A stretch of 64,000 nt of DNA from positions 434,001 to 498,000 of the forward strand of contig JARFXM010000002.1 of the NCBI GenBank assembly GCA_029532625.1, in the 5' to 3' direction. The notes beneath the pieces are model-generated. The model did no database searches and had not been told where the DNA came from. It saw nothing but the letters and a program-made list of their open reading frames with translations. Source of the stretch: Lomentospora prolificans. Lineage: Eukaryota; Ascomycota; Sordariomycetes; Microascales; Microascaceae. This document shows positions 22,063 to 31,821 of the stretch, piece by piece (position 1 is the first letter of the stretch; each line of letters begins with the position of its first letter). The position numbers and the translations under genes are program-made.

Positions 22063-23367
22063 TCAAAGAGGAGGTCCAAACGGATCTTCCAACCCTCCAC
22101 TCACTTTCCGACGTTTGGTCTCCCTCGCCTGCGCCCCGTTAGCAGGTCCAAAGACATCATTATCCTCCTTCTTGGCGGGTCGCTCCTTCTTGACAGCCTG
22201 CTCCCGTCTTGCTTTCTGGAGAGCCACGAGATCTGCTCTATCGGGGTCGCGGCATTTCCTGAGCTTCTTAACGAGGGGGCGGATGTCCTCACGGGCTCCA
22301 GGCTGTGGCGGTTGTTAGTAGAAGGCCCCTTGGGAGCTTGCGCGGGAGGCCTGTGTGAGATGACGTACCGTGTCCCAGTAGCTGTCCATCCTCTCGGGAG
22401 GCTCCGTCTCGAGCAGCTCTCTGCAGGACTCGATGGTCTGTACAATCTTCCTCTGAAGCGCCTGGATGGCGTCAGAGTCGGGCTTAACACCGGTTCCATT
22501 CTTGGCGTTGGCGGCATTCTCGAGGCTATAATCAAAGGATCGCTGGATAAACTGCTGCGCTAGTTCGCGGTCGACCATGAGGAAAGCGGCAAACATGATC
22601 TGGCTTGGAGTATAGTGGAAGTAGGCGTCCGTGATGAGCGGGCTGAACTTTAGAATATGTCTCGTCTGGGCATGGACTCGATCAATCCGCGATCGCTGTG
22701 ACTACTATGCGTTAGCTTCCGTAAACCCTCGATATCCGAAAGGAAACCCATACCTCATCGGGGTACAGACGTCGCAGCTCCAGCACAACGCCCTCAAGCG
22801 CCCGGAACGGATGTCTAACATCAAAACAGAACCGTATCCCTTGGCAAAGAAGAAACTCGCCAGCAACTACCTCTTCAGCCGTCGTGTCCGGGAACTTCTC
22901 GGCAAACCTAAAATAGCCCAAGTCAGCGTCGGCCCTTGTCTACCCCGGTTAACACTCGGAAATTCCACCCACTTAGATAGCCTAGTATAGAATCCCTCGC
23001 CCTTCGAGCCGAAAAACAAGCAAGTCTTCAGGATATCCTTTGGCGAATACGTCATGACCGAATTCGTCACGTAAAACCGCCTCAAGTGCACGGCGGCCGT
23101 GGCCCGAATCTCGGTCGGCAGGGCGCAAAACTCGGCGGCGCGCAGAAGCTCGACAGTGTAGAACTTGAGGAGGCGCTCCTCCTCTTCGGCGGTTAGGAAA
23201 TCGGGTAGAGTCTGGCCATCAGCGAGGTCGGCCGCGAGACGGTTGGAGATGTGGGTTGTGGCGAGGGCGTTTGTTTTGCTGCGGAGCTCGGCGAGCTTGG
23301 AGCGGGTGTAGGACCAGATGCGGAATTGGGTGGATTGGCGGTAGCGAACGTCCTCTATGGGGTCCAT
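22063..23367 (-). CDS. ccl1: Cyclin H homologue (Ccl1/Mcs2), TFIIH kinase subunit
   Basis: Cyclin H pairs with Cdk7/Kin28 in TFIIH, phosphorylating the RNA polymerase II tail and, in some species, activating CDKs. Exons by eye: 22973-23367, 22754-22907, 22369-22695 and 22063-22302, summing to 371 residues plus stop. The start MDPIEDVRYRQSTQFRIWSY is the classic cyclin H N-terminus. The first cyclin fold follows (LRAAEFCALPTEIRATAAVHLRRFY, then a TCLFFGSK element), continuing across the junction as LSKFAEKFP. The second fold includes LTDAYFHYTPSQIMFAAFLM-like sequence (here ITDAYFHYTPSQIMFAAFLM). The C-terminal 80 residues are Lys/Arg-rich (KKERPAKKED) and may carry a nuclear signal. Identification is secure; the exon 2-3 junction is the least certain. 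Confidence 0.9.
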
Positions 23368-24108
23368 GATGGTAGAGTTAGGGCCGGGTGGTTTAGAGTA
23401 TGAAGAGGGGGATCGATCATGGAGAGGCTTTACACGACGTGATAATGGTGAAGCAAAGGTTTCTGGGGAGCTACAAGTAATAATAGCTCCGAGGTGGTCG
23501 CATTTGCAGGTGGTCTGTGCACGAAGAAGCCAACAGCGCTCCTGCCTGGCTTCATGTTTATGACCTCTCCCCCAGTATAAAAAGTCAAACCATACAAGCT
23601 CAGTAAGTACCTTACTTTACATCCATAGGTTCTAATAGTGAGAGCCCTTTGAGGCTCAAAAGTAGTGGACTTAAAGGTCTTAGAAGGAAATAGCTATGTT
23701 GAATGCAAGTTCACACTTAACAATGCATGCTGTAATTAACCTGTAATCAAAGCTGTAATCGTACCAAGATATAGACCCCAAGAGCCTAATAGGACCTTCA
23801 TAAGCTAATTATCACCAAGCAATTGCAGGCTTCTAGTAACCTACCATCCCACTACATGTCACTCTCCTCTTATCCTTAGCTCCCGATGCCCTTGCCACTC
23901 CCGCCAAACCATCCCACGATCCATGGCGGCGGGGTCCTCCTTCTCAAACGTGGGGCAGCCCACCATCGCCAACCGCCATCGGCTGCAAATCTGCTGGCCA
24001 AGATTCAATGCCATGGCATGAGAACAATCGAGGGCCCCGCTCACTTCAACACCCCACTCCATTGTGAATGCCGCATAATCCACAATAAGGAGCCCCGAAT
24101 ATAACAAG
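23368..24108. other. AT-rich interval upstream of cyclin H and before the tRNA pair
   Basis: It contains the cyclin H promoter (near 23368-23600) and an AT-rich stretch at about 23590-23880. No protein gene is supported. Confidence 0.45.
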
Positions 24109-24210
24109 GTCTTCTTAGCTCAGTCGGTAGAGCGCTGGTCTCATAATTTGACTCGGAAGAGACACTCCCGGGAGATCCAGAGGTCGACAGTTCGAGCCTG
24201 CCAGAGGACA
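24109..24210 (+). tRNA. tRNA-Met (CAU, elongator type) with intron, copy 1
   Basis: The 102-base gene folds as a tRNA: acceptor GTCTTCT pairs with AGAGGAC, followed by discriminator A. The D arm is GCTC-AGTCGGTA-GAGC and the anticodon stem CTGGT/TCCAG has a loop CTCATA plus A giving anticodon CAU. The U-U pair closing the anticodon stem also occurs in yeast elongator tRNA-Met. An intron of about 29 bases sits at the canonical place after position 37. The T loop is TTCGAGC. The T stem GACAG/CTGCC has an A-C mismatch at its second pair. A T6 run at 24213-24218 suits RNA polymerase III termination. Elongator rather than initiator is chosen because the G-C rich initiator anticodon stem is absent. 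Confidence 0.85.
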
Positions 24211-24212
24211 TA

Positions 24213-24218
24213 TTTTTT
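24213..24218 (+). terminator. RNA polymerase III T-run terminator
   Basis: Six T two bases after the tRNA-Met copy 1. Confidence 0.65.
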
Positions 24219-24426
24219 GGCCCTTCTTTTTTGATCTCTCTGAGATATGTCTCCTTCTCTCCTTGTCCATTGCCACTCTCGAAGCTAGGTAGTTTCCGTT
24301 ATTAATACAAAGGACACTTCCTTCAAAATTCTTTCTCTTTTGTAATGCCCAGTCCCACATAGCTTCATAACAGCTCTTACCGAGCCCCAAAGCCAAGTGA
24401 GATGCTAACCATCTCTCTAATAATCC

Positions 24427-24529
24427 GTCTTCTTAGCTCAGTCGGTAGAGCGCTGGTCTCATAATAATGACTCGGAAGAGACACTACCGAGAGATCCAGA
24501 GGTCGACAGTTCGAGCCTGCCAGAGGACA
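24427..24529 (+). tRNA. tRNA-Met (CAU, elongator type) with intron, copy 2
   Basis: This is a second copy 318 bases downstream of the first, on the same strand. All exon positions match copy 1, including the A-C mismatch in the T stem. The intron is about 30 bases and differs from copy 1 at its start (ATAATGACTCGG versus ATTTGACTCGG) and near its end (ACTACCGAGAG versus ACTCCCGGGAG). A T7 run at 24540-24546 follows. The flanking DNA does not align obviously with that of copy 1, so only the gene, or the gene with little flank, seems duplicated. Confidence 0.85.
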
Positions 24530-25351
24530 GATTCTTTGCTTTTTTTGTCTTTTTGGCCATCCTACCATCTATTTCGACATTTTTACGCTCTTCAGTTTTG
24601 GCACCTCGTTAGTCGTCTCTACCAACAGGTGTCTGGATTCTCTGAAAAACGCTGCTGTGGCTACGAATTGGTAGATGCCGTCTCAATTTGATGGCGTCAT
24701 CTATTTTCTACTATTATAAGTAGCATTAGTGTGCACTTATCTGCCCCTGGCAGTCTTTAGCGTTTTGTTTAGACAAGCCCGGGAAAATCAGCCAACATCA
24801 CTCTGACACGGATTAATAGGACATAGACTTCGAACAATACGGGGAGGCACAATCGCAAGTTCCGCAGGGATGGTTCATCAATATATTGTTGTCCACTTGG
24901 ATATCTAGGAATCTACTTCGATCAGAGTTCATCCGAAAGCCAAGGAACGTAAGCGTCCATCTATGTAATAACCCAGGCCGGGAGATCGTGTCATAAGTGC
25001 GCATCCAATCCACCTTCTCCTGGGGTCCTGGGGAGAGCCCCCTCGCTTGCAGGGAAAAAAGAAAAAAAAAATAACAAATGTGATGAAGTGAAAAATGCCC
25101 CACACTGGAGATTATACATTTTAGTCGTAAAATATATCATCCAAATCTGGGAATTTCGTTTGCTCTCTGAGCAAGAAGATGAAGTGAACGTGGTTTCGGA
25201 TGTACATATAAAAGTTATATTCCGTGGCCTGTGTGGTATTCTGCCTCGATTAGACAATAGGAAAAATGAAAGGGGTGGCCCATCTAGCCCTCTTCTCTTG
25301 GTATATATTATTCTCTCGCGCCGCTCATCCGATCTCGTCCGCGTGATCGCC
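24530..25351. other. Spacer between tRNA-Met copy 2 and the repeat-protein gene
   Basis: It includes an A-rich tract at about 25060-25080 and the probable 3' untranslated region of the repeat-protein gene. No further gene is supported. A 428-codon open frame on the plus strand begins here at 25088 but is a shadow of the repeat gene. Confidence 0.45.
24540..24546 (+). terminator. RNA polymerase III T-run terminator
   Basis: Seven T eleven bases after tRNA-Met copy 2. Confidence 0.6.
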
Positions 25352-26638
25352 TTACCTCCGTGGCCTGTAGGCCGGCCGGGTGGGTTGTGCGGTAGCCTGC
25401 GCTTGGGCCACCTCAGTCTCGGTAACCACCACAGCGTGGCCGGCGGCCGTGGGATGCGCAGGGGGCACGACGTGGTGGCCACCGTTGATAGGGACTGCAA
25501 TCAAGATAGGGTTGTTGACATGTCCCTGAGCAGGGGGGATGTGGACAGGCTGGGCCTGGTGGGCAGGAGGAGCCTTGTGAACCGGCGGAACATGGACCAC
25601 AGGGGGAACCTGGATAGGGATGTGGACTGGGGGAGCGACGTGAACCGGGGGCGCAACGTGGACAGGAGGGACGACATGAGAAGGGGGTGTCTGGTGAGCC
25701 ATTCCAGCACCAGCGTCTGCTGTCTCACACACACTAGAAGTGACGGTGACGACCTTCTCCACAGGAACGGTGACGGTTACGGGAGGAGTTTGACCGGCGC
25801 CAGCATCCGCAGCGTCGCATACACTCGAGGTGACGGTGACAGTCCTCTCGACGGGGACAGTGACAGCCCTGTCTACCGGCACAGTGATGGTCCTCTCAAC
25901 AGGAACGGTGACGGCCTTTTCGACGGGAACAGTAATGGTCTGCTGAACAGTCTTGACCTCGGTGACGGGGACCTGGACAGGAACAGAAACGGGAATCGTG
26001 ATCCGTCGCTCCTGGACCTCGGTCTTGGTTTGAACAACGTTCTTGACTTCGGTCTGAATGACATTCTTCACCTCGGTCTGAACAATGGTCCGGACATCCG
26101 TCCTGACGTCGGTTTGAGTGACAACCTGTGTAACAGGTTGAGTGACGACCTTAGTGACCTCCTTGGTCTGAACCACATTCTTCACATCCGTCTTAGTGAC
26201 AACTTGAGTGACGGGCTGAGTAACGACTTTGGTAACGGGCTGAGTAACGACTTTGGTAACGTCCTTAGTCTGTACAACTTCCTTGGTCTCGACAGCTGTT
26301 TTGACATCCGTAACTGTCTTTGTGACCTCTTGTCTCTGAACATCTGTCTTGGTGACAATCTTCTCGAGCACTGATGTGACAGTAACATGCACAGGCACCT
26401 GAACATGCACAGTCTCCTTAACAATTTGGGGGACGTGGACAGTCTCGGTGACGATCTGAGGTACGTGAACGGTCTTGGTTACGATTTGAGGTACGTGGAC
26501 GGTCTCGGTAACGGCCAGGATACACTCTTGAGGGCAGTGGGCCGGATGTTGGGGGACATGTTGTTGGACTGGAGGAGTAGCAACGACAGCTGTGGCGAAG
26601 GCAAACCCGGCGGTTACGATCGATCGTGGGGAAACCAT
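25352..26638 (-). CDS. Secreted protein made of short Val/Thr/Pro repeats
   Basis: I do not recognise the family. The single-exon 428-residue frame starts at an ATG with a clear signal peptide (VTAGFAFATAVVA, likely cleaved near residue 20). Nearly all the rest is repeats: decads TVHVPQIVTK at 45-78; octads of the form T(K/Q)VVTQPV and QTEVKNVI at about 118-208; octads TVPVE(K/R)xV at about 212-268 and 290-298; a duplicated block of about 22 residues ending SSVC(D/E)xADAGAG (262-283 and 291-312); and PPVHVAP repeats at 318-370. Hydrophobic and polar residues alternate, as in beta-strands. Four Cys are present (35, 39, 274, 304). There is no C-terminal GPI signal; it ends YRPRR. Lys is frequent early and His late. 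A wall-associated or extracellular structural role is inference from signal peptide and composition only. Confidence 0.82.
   Translation of the reverse strand: MVSPRSIVTAGFAFATAVVATPPVQQHVPQHPAHCPQECILAVTETVHVPQIVTKTVHVPQIVTETVHVPQIVKETVHVQVPVHVTVTSVLEKIVTKTDVQRQEVTKTVTDVKTAVETKEVVQTKDVTKVVTQPVTKVVTQPVTQVVTKTDVKNVVQTKEVTKVVTQPVTQVVTQTDVRTDVRTIVQTEVKNVIQTEVKNVVQTKTEVQERRITIPVSVPVQVPVTEVKTVQQTITVPVEKAVTVPVERTITVPVDRAVTVPVERTVTVTSSVCDAADAGAGQTPPVTVTVPVEKVVTVTSSVCETADAGAGMAHQTPPSHVVPPVHVAPPVHVAPPVHIPIQVPPVVHVPPVHKAPPAHQAQPVHIPPAQGHVNNPILIAVPINGGHHVVPPAHPTAAGHAVVVTETEVAQAQATAQPTRPAYRPRR
25835..26287 (-). repeat. 24-base units encoding VVTQPV and TVPVE octads
   Basis: Irregular 24-base units cover residues 118-268. 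The first half encodes TKVVTQPV, TQVVTKTDV and QTEVKNV variants. The second half encodes TVPVEKAV, TVPVERTI, TVPVDRAV and TVPVERTV in tandem. Confidence 0.7.
26405..26515 (-). repeat. 30-base units encoding TVHVPQIVTK
   Basis: Three to four tandem 30-base units within the repeat-protein gene (residues 42-78). The encoded decads are nearly identical, while the DNA units differ at silent positions. Confidence 0.75.
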
Positions 26639-29600
26639 TTTGGCGAGATTTTATGTCGTTTTCTGAGAAGTAGTCGAGGTGGGTGTTTCTTTTTGGAGCT
26701 CTTGACGTCCGGCTCGACGAATTGAATTGCCGTTTTCACTTTTTTGACAAGAATCTCTTCAACCAAAGCAATTCACTCAAAAGAAAGAAAGGGAGAAAAG
26801 AAGAGATAAATGAAACTTGAAAAGATCGAGATGCCAGCTCGGCTGATGAAGAAAGAAGGGAAGAAGTCGAGACTAGGGAAGATGCCGTGGGTAGTCTTGG
26901 CTTCTCTCCCAACAAACCGTCGTCGTTGAAAGGAAGGAGGAGGCTGACGGGAAAGAAACGAACGTAACAACAGAAAGACCGGCTCAACGAAGGGGATAGA
27001 GAAGGAAGGAGAAGAGCGAGAGAGGGGAACAGCGGCGATCATTGCAGCGCGGAGAGTCTTATAATACCTTTCCATCCAGGTTGCCGGATTGGGGTGCAAT
27101 GATACGTATCTTTCTCGTACGGCACGGCCTCACAATGGTTCCTCCGGACCAAGGCCGCCGTGCACTGGTTTCCCCCTTTGCTTACCGCTACCCTGTGACC
27201 TAGCAACCACAGAGGCTGATACAGAACCCAGCGCTAGATATCGGGCTGGGTGGAAGGGGAGAGAAGCTTTGGGCTAGATTCCAGGGTCATGTCTCAAGGG
27301 GGTCAAGCTACACCCATTCAGTAGCGATTGACTATAGCATTGGGAGTAACTCGACTTATACCAGGGCAGGCTACAAGTATCCAGGGTAAGGGAGCCCGTC
27401 CCGTTATCCAGGGAACATCTAGACCCGGGTCCGTTGAGGTACCATTGCGTCGTATGTGAAATTGGTGCGGACCAAGGGTATACTGGGTTGTGACAAGCAA
27501 AAGAGCCGCAGCACCACTGCATTTGGGAGAAGAAATCGAGGTCAAGAAAAGCTTGAGTCCCTGGCCCATGCCAGTGCTCCATCCAAGGAGGTGCAGGGGC
27601 TGTTCGTTTAAGCTTGGCAGGCCCAGGGATACCGGCTGCGACAAACTAAGGACGGAGGTGGTAGGTTATGTGGGGTGCGACGCACTTTAACAGCCACTGT
27701 CATCCATGATGGAACACGGGGCTTGATACATTATACGCCTCCAGATCCATAGAGTTTTCACATTTACGAACTCAAAATGCATGGTAACGGCTCAAGGGCA
27801 CATTGACAGTGGCACTGCGCTAGGCCTTTTAGACGCCATCATGTCCTCCGATAGCCACAGACGGTGTGTGCTGTGCCTTTTAGCGGTCACAACTCTCGTC
27901 CTCCGTGTACTGAAGGCTAATGTCGAGGAGTCAATGCCCAAATTTCTGATACAGACCTCCTGGTGTTTGCACCTTGTTACCCCCACTTGGTCCAATCGAG
28001 GGAGGCGCTGAGAGAATAGATCGGCTGGATCCGAGATTTGCTTTAATGCGACGAAAATCGCGGCCTCGACGATCTCTCAAGTCTAGGTTATTGGAGACGG
28101 CCTGGAAACCAGGGACGGATGTGCTAGAGGTGTTGACGGAGATCCCTCGTCGATCGCCAAATAATTTGAGAAATGCTCAGTTCAACTCTCTCAGCCGGGT
28201 ACCGATTTCTGTATCTCTTTTCGAGCTTGGTCAAGACGGCTCCGCTGGGTTTCCCATCGAGGTCGCCATCGTTAAACTGAGTGTGCAGAAGCAGTGGATC
28301 GACGCATAGTTGGTTATCTCAGTGGCGCTGTCAAGGCCCCTGCAAGAATTGAGGCTTGGTCGGTCGGAAGAGGCGGAGAGCTTCTTCGCATTTCCGCACG
28401 ACGCTCAAGCCAGCTATGGTTTTGGGTCCCAGTGTATTAGAGTGCCAGGCATTGCAGGTTTTCAGACGTCACGGACGTTGACTGGGGAAGCTGAGACAAG
28501 ACGGACCAGGGTCCGAGCCCAGTGCGACTAGGGGAGAATTCTCTTTGGGAAGGTGCCAGGGGAAAAGCAAGCAGGGACTGAGGTACATCCAACCCGTCGT
28601 CACCGTTAAGGTACAGGGACCTGGCACGTTCTCCTGCAGAGCACGCAAGGAAGGAGCTCGAGCCTTAATACTGCAAATGCATACGAAGGAGCCCGCTTGC
28701 CTCGAGCTGCCACGAGGGATACAGTGGGGATGCCTCCTTGAGGGACTGCTCCAACCACCAAGATAGGGTAACAATTGGGCAGTTGGTATTATTAAGGTTA
28801 TTCTTCGGAAAGAGGGTCCCCGACCCCTAGCTTCTCTCGTAAACCCTCCGAGCCAGCGTCAAGCGTGAAAAGCTCTGGTTGACTGTATCATCTTGGTGGA
28901 GAAGCTGGCTACTTCTCCTATCCAACTAACTACCCCAGTCTGATATCTGAGAAGGTCAGATGGCAGTTGGAATGAGCACCTGCCTTGTTCTCGAGGACCT
29001 AGTTCACCTCATCCATCTCTTCCTTCATCGACGCTACTAATTGTCAGAAACCGACATCTGAAAAGGCGGGGCGCTAGAACCTATGGTTATGCAAGAAAGA
29101 GTCACATCGAGGCGAGAAGAAAGCCACGAATTTCAGAGATGTGCTGTTACTCACAGCCCATTCACAAGTTTCGCGTTTCCGCGCACTGCCCTTGTCCGCC
29201 AAGAGCGACCAAGGGCACTGTGTGTACTCGTAGATGGGAAGATAATAGGAGGCAGGCAGAAAATTATCGCCGCAATCCTTCAACAGGGCACTGTGTTCGA
29301 TTTCCAGGGGCTCCCCTCCCCTGCATGCTGGCTGCCATGTGTGCTCCCCTGAAAACCTGTGACATGAGAGGATTTTAAGCTGGCTTCGGAGGAAAGACTA
29401 AACTTTATCGAGGCCTCCAGAAAGTCTGACGGATCAATCGAGATCGAGTATCTCGGGTTTGATCAGAGAGGATAGAAGGAAGAAGAATCGCTCAACAGAC
29501 AGATAAAGCAGCATCAATACTTGTCAGTCATCTGAAGCATAACCAAAGATTTGGACGCGTCCGCCTCGTCGATCTAGACCCTGGAACCTTGGTACTGCAG

Positions 29601-31164
29601 CTGGTTGAGAATCGCCGATATTATGTCACTTCGAGCGTTAAAGGTGAGCGATCGCGTTGCTGGCCGGCCTCACACACGTGGTTGTGGTCTCCAGCGTGGG
29701 CTTTACAATCATCGGGCCCCTGGTCTGCGCATGGAATCAGGGCATCTTGGAACGAGCAGTTCGACTCTAGGTCTAGACTCAGTCTTCTCCTTGTTTCTCC
29801 AACCCACGCACACAGCCAAGTGGGTGTAAGTGTCGTCGGATTTCTGCCTTATCAACGATCTGGGCAAGTGCATGGCTTGTAAAACAAAACACTCTGCGAG
29901 AAATTTTTTACTGTGCAATAAAGTGCGTGCGCTGCCGATGTGCCAAAGAGACGAAACAACTTCCCCTTATCCCACCGTCTCAGGATGTGCACAAGTGCAG
30001 GGGCAATTCCGACGAGGCATTCTTCAGCAACGTCTGCCCACAATTGAAAAGTAAGCCCGAGATGTTTCCCAGGACTGAGAATTCGTCCGAACCCCGAAGT
30101 TGGTTCAGAAAGCTGCTCGGGGGCCTGCCACACCCAAGTACACGAATACAACGTTTCGCCAAGGGGATGTGTTTGATCTGCTGCGTATTTCCTGGGATCG
30201 CACATGCCAACTCTTTCCTCCAAGACGAGTGGTTTTTCACATCCAAAAAAAAAAAAAACCTTGCATGATTGAACCCGTCAGCTCTATTGGGCCCCAGAAG
30301 CGGATAGGGGGAAGTGATGGTGGCAGCTCCGGAGCTTTATGAGACTTGAAGGATCGATGTTTCTGAGGTCGACTCGCGGATGACGAGTCAGGTCTCCCAT
30401 GCAAGGAGGAACGTATGGAGCAAATAGTGAACATACTCGGTCTTTGCTAAAATATGCCTTTACTTGACCCATCCGGACCTAGGAGCTTCCGTTCAAGGCC
30501 AAACAAATCTACATCAACGAGGTCCACACCGAAGGGGCCCTGGATGTTTTTCGACTTCCCGGACAAGATCAGACCAGTTGGAATCTTTTGAACCCGTGAT
30601 TCATCAACGCTTTATCGGACAAAACCCTGGTGTAGGTGATGCTATTGTCTTTCCCCTGGTTCTGGCATAGAGGCCTCTAGGACCAGCTATCACCCGAACT
30701 TGAAGTGTCTCACACGCTAGGGCAAACGCCACGCGCTTATTGATAACAATTCTTCTAACAACGGATGGCTCGATCGGGCGCTGGGGAAGTGGGCCCGTGA
30801 AATCGACCTTGCACTAACGAAGCATACGACCTGAGACCAAAAGATTGCTCCTAGTGAATTTGACTTGACGTCAGAGCAATGGTCTCATCGGATGGCCAGG
30901 ACACTCGAGGGCCAGTCAGGTAAGAACTTAATACTACATGTTTGAGCTGCATCTCAGGTATAAAAGTATTTCCGCATGAAGCTTCTTTAGCTCATTGCAG
31001 TTCAGGCGCCGAAGCCCGTTTGTGACTATCATAAAGAATGACAATTAAATCCACCAGCTCCAACCATTTCCCTTGCCCACAACTGACCCCCGTCTCTTTA
31101 TGCATACCTCGCTGGAGCTCGAGATTCTTGCGACCGGCAGCCCTAGGTTCACGTATCGACCATC
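26639..31164. other. 4.5 kb gene-poor interval
   Basis: The part next to the repeat gene (26640-27060) is strongly purine-rich on the plus strand, hence pyrimidine-rich on the coding strand, as in fungal promoters and leaders. The rest holds only chance frames (up to 123 codons). An A run of 13 occurs near 30244-30257. I recognise no transposase, reverse transcriptase, terminal repeat or RNA gene. Confidence 0.45.
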
Positions 31165-31821
31165 TTACGAATCGCTACTGACCTTTACAGCAGTGCCGTA
31201 TGAAGGCCTCTCAGCTCCACAGTCGAACCTGGGGACACCTCCGTTGCCCACGTTTCCATTTCCCTGGCCGGCCGCGCTGCTCCTGTTACCATATTCCCTA
31301 GTCTCCTCCCCGGTTCCGGGAATCCAGGCGTAGACCTGACGGGCAATGAAGAAACTTGATACAGCCCAGATGTAGGCCATAACGGCGAGTGAAGAGGTCA
31401 GGAGCAGCGTGGGAATAAGGACCAAAAGAGCAACCCCCGCCCAGAAGAGGGTGAATACCAAGGCGATGCCAAAAGAGAAGGCAATGGTAGAGAGCACGAA
31501 AGCGCCAAAGACAAGTATTGGGATGAAGGAGAAAAGGAGTTGGGTGAAGAGGAAGGACTAAAAACTTGTTAGTGCACGACATCATCTCGTAATGCTCACC
31601 CGTGCGCCGGCAACGTGCGTGCGAACGGTTCTAGATTGGGGGAATGCATAACTTACTGCGAGAAGAGGCCGCTCTTGGGCAAATCCATAAATGGCATTGT
31701 ATGCCATCTGACGAGTATCCGGGCTGACTACCCGGTTGAGCTGCCTGGTGAGAAAGGCGACCAGCCCTGAAGCCCGCTTCTCAACAGTGCCCTTGACGGA
31801 ATCGTAGGAATTTGCGCCCAT
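31165..31821 (-). CDS. Promethin/LDAF1-like lipid-droplet protein
   Basis: Exons by eye are 31657-31821 and 31165-31557, joined in phase to 185 residues plus stop. The first exon gives a polar N-terminus (MGANSYDSVKGTVEKRASGL) and a RQLNRVVSPDTRQMAYNAIYGFAQERPLLA region. The second has two long closely spaced hydrophobic stretches (FLLTQLLFSF-type, then AFSFGIALVFTLFWAGVALLVLIPTLLLTSSLAVMAY in overlapping segments) forming a hairpin-like membrane region, then a Gly/Asn-rich tail. This arrangement matches the promethin family (LDAF1 in animals, Ldo proteins in yeast), which work with seipin in lipid-droplet formation at the endoplasmic reticulum. The match is to architecture and a general resemblance, so moderate confidence. 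An alternative is an unrelated small membrane protein. Confidence 0.65.

Noticed and set aside
24109..24529. The two similar segments as a small transposon or terminal repeat pair
   Set aside because: Each similar segment is fully explained as an intron-containing tRNA gene, and the flanks do not align.
25088..26374. 428-codon plus-strand frame antisense to the repeat protein
   Set aside because: It mirrors the repeat gene: regular codon use on one strand leaves the other open. The minus-strand product has a signal peptide and regular repeats, while the plus-strand product is an Asp/Gly/Asn/Arg-rich mirror of them.
26639..31164. A transposon or biosynthetic cluster in the largest gap
   Set aside because: I looked for transposase, reverse-transcriptase and long multidomain frames on both strands and for terminal repeats, and saw none.
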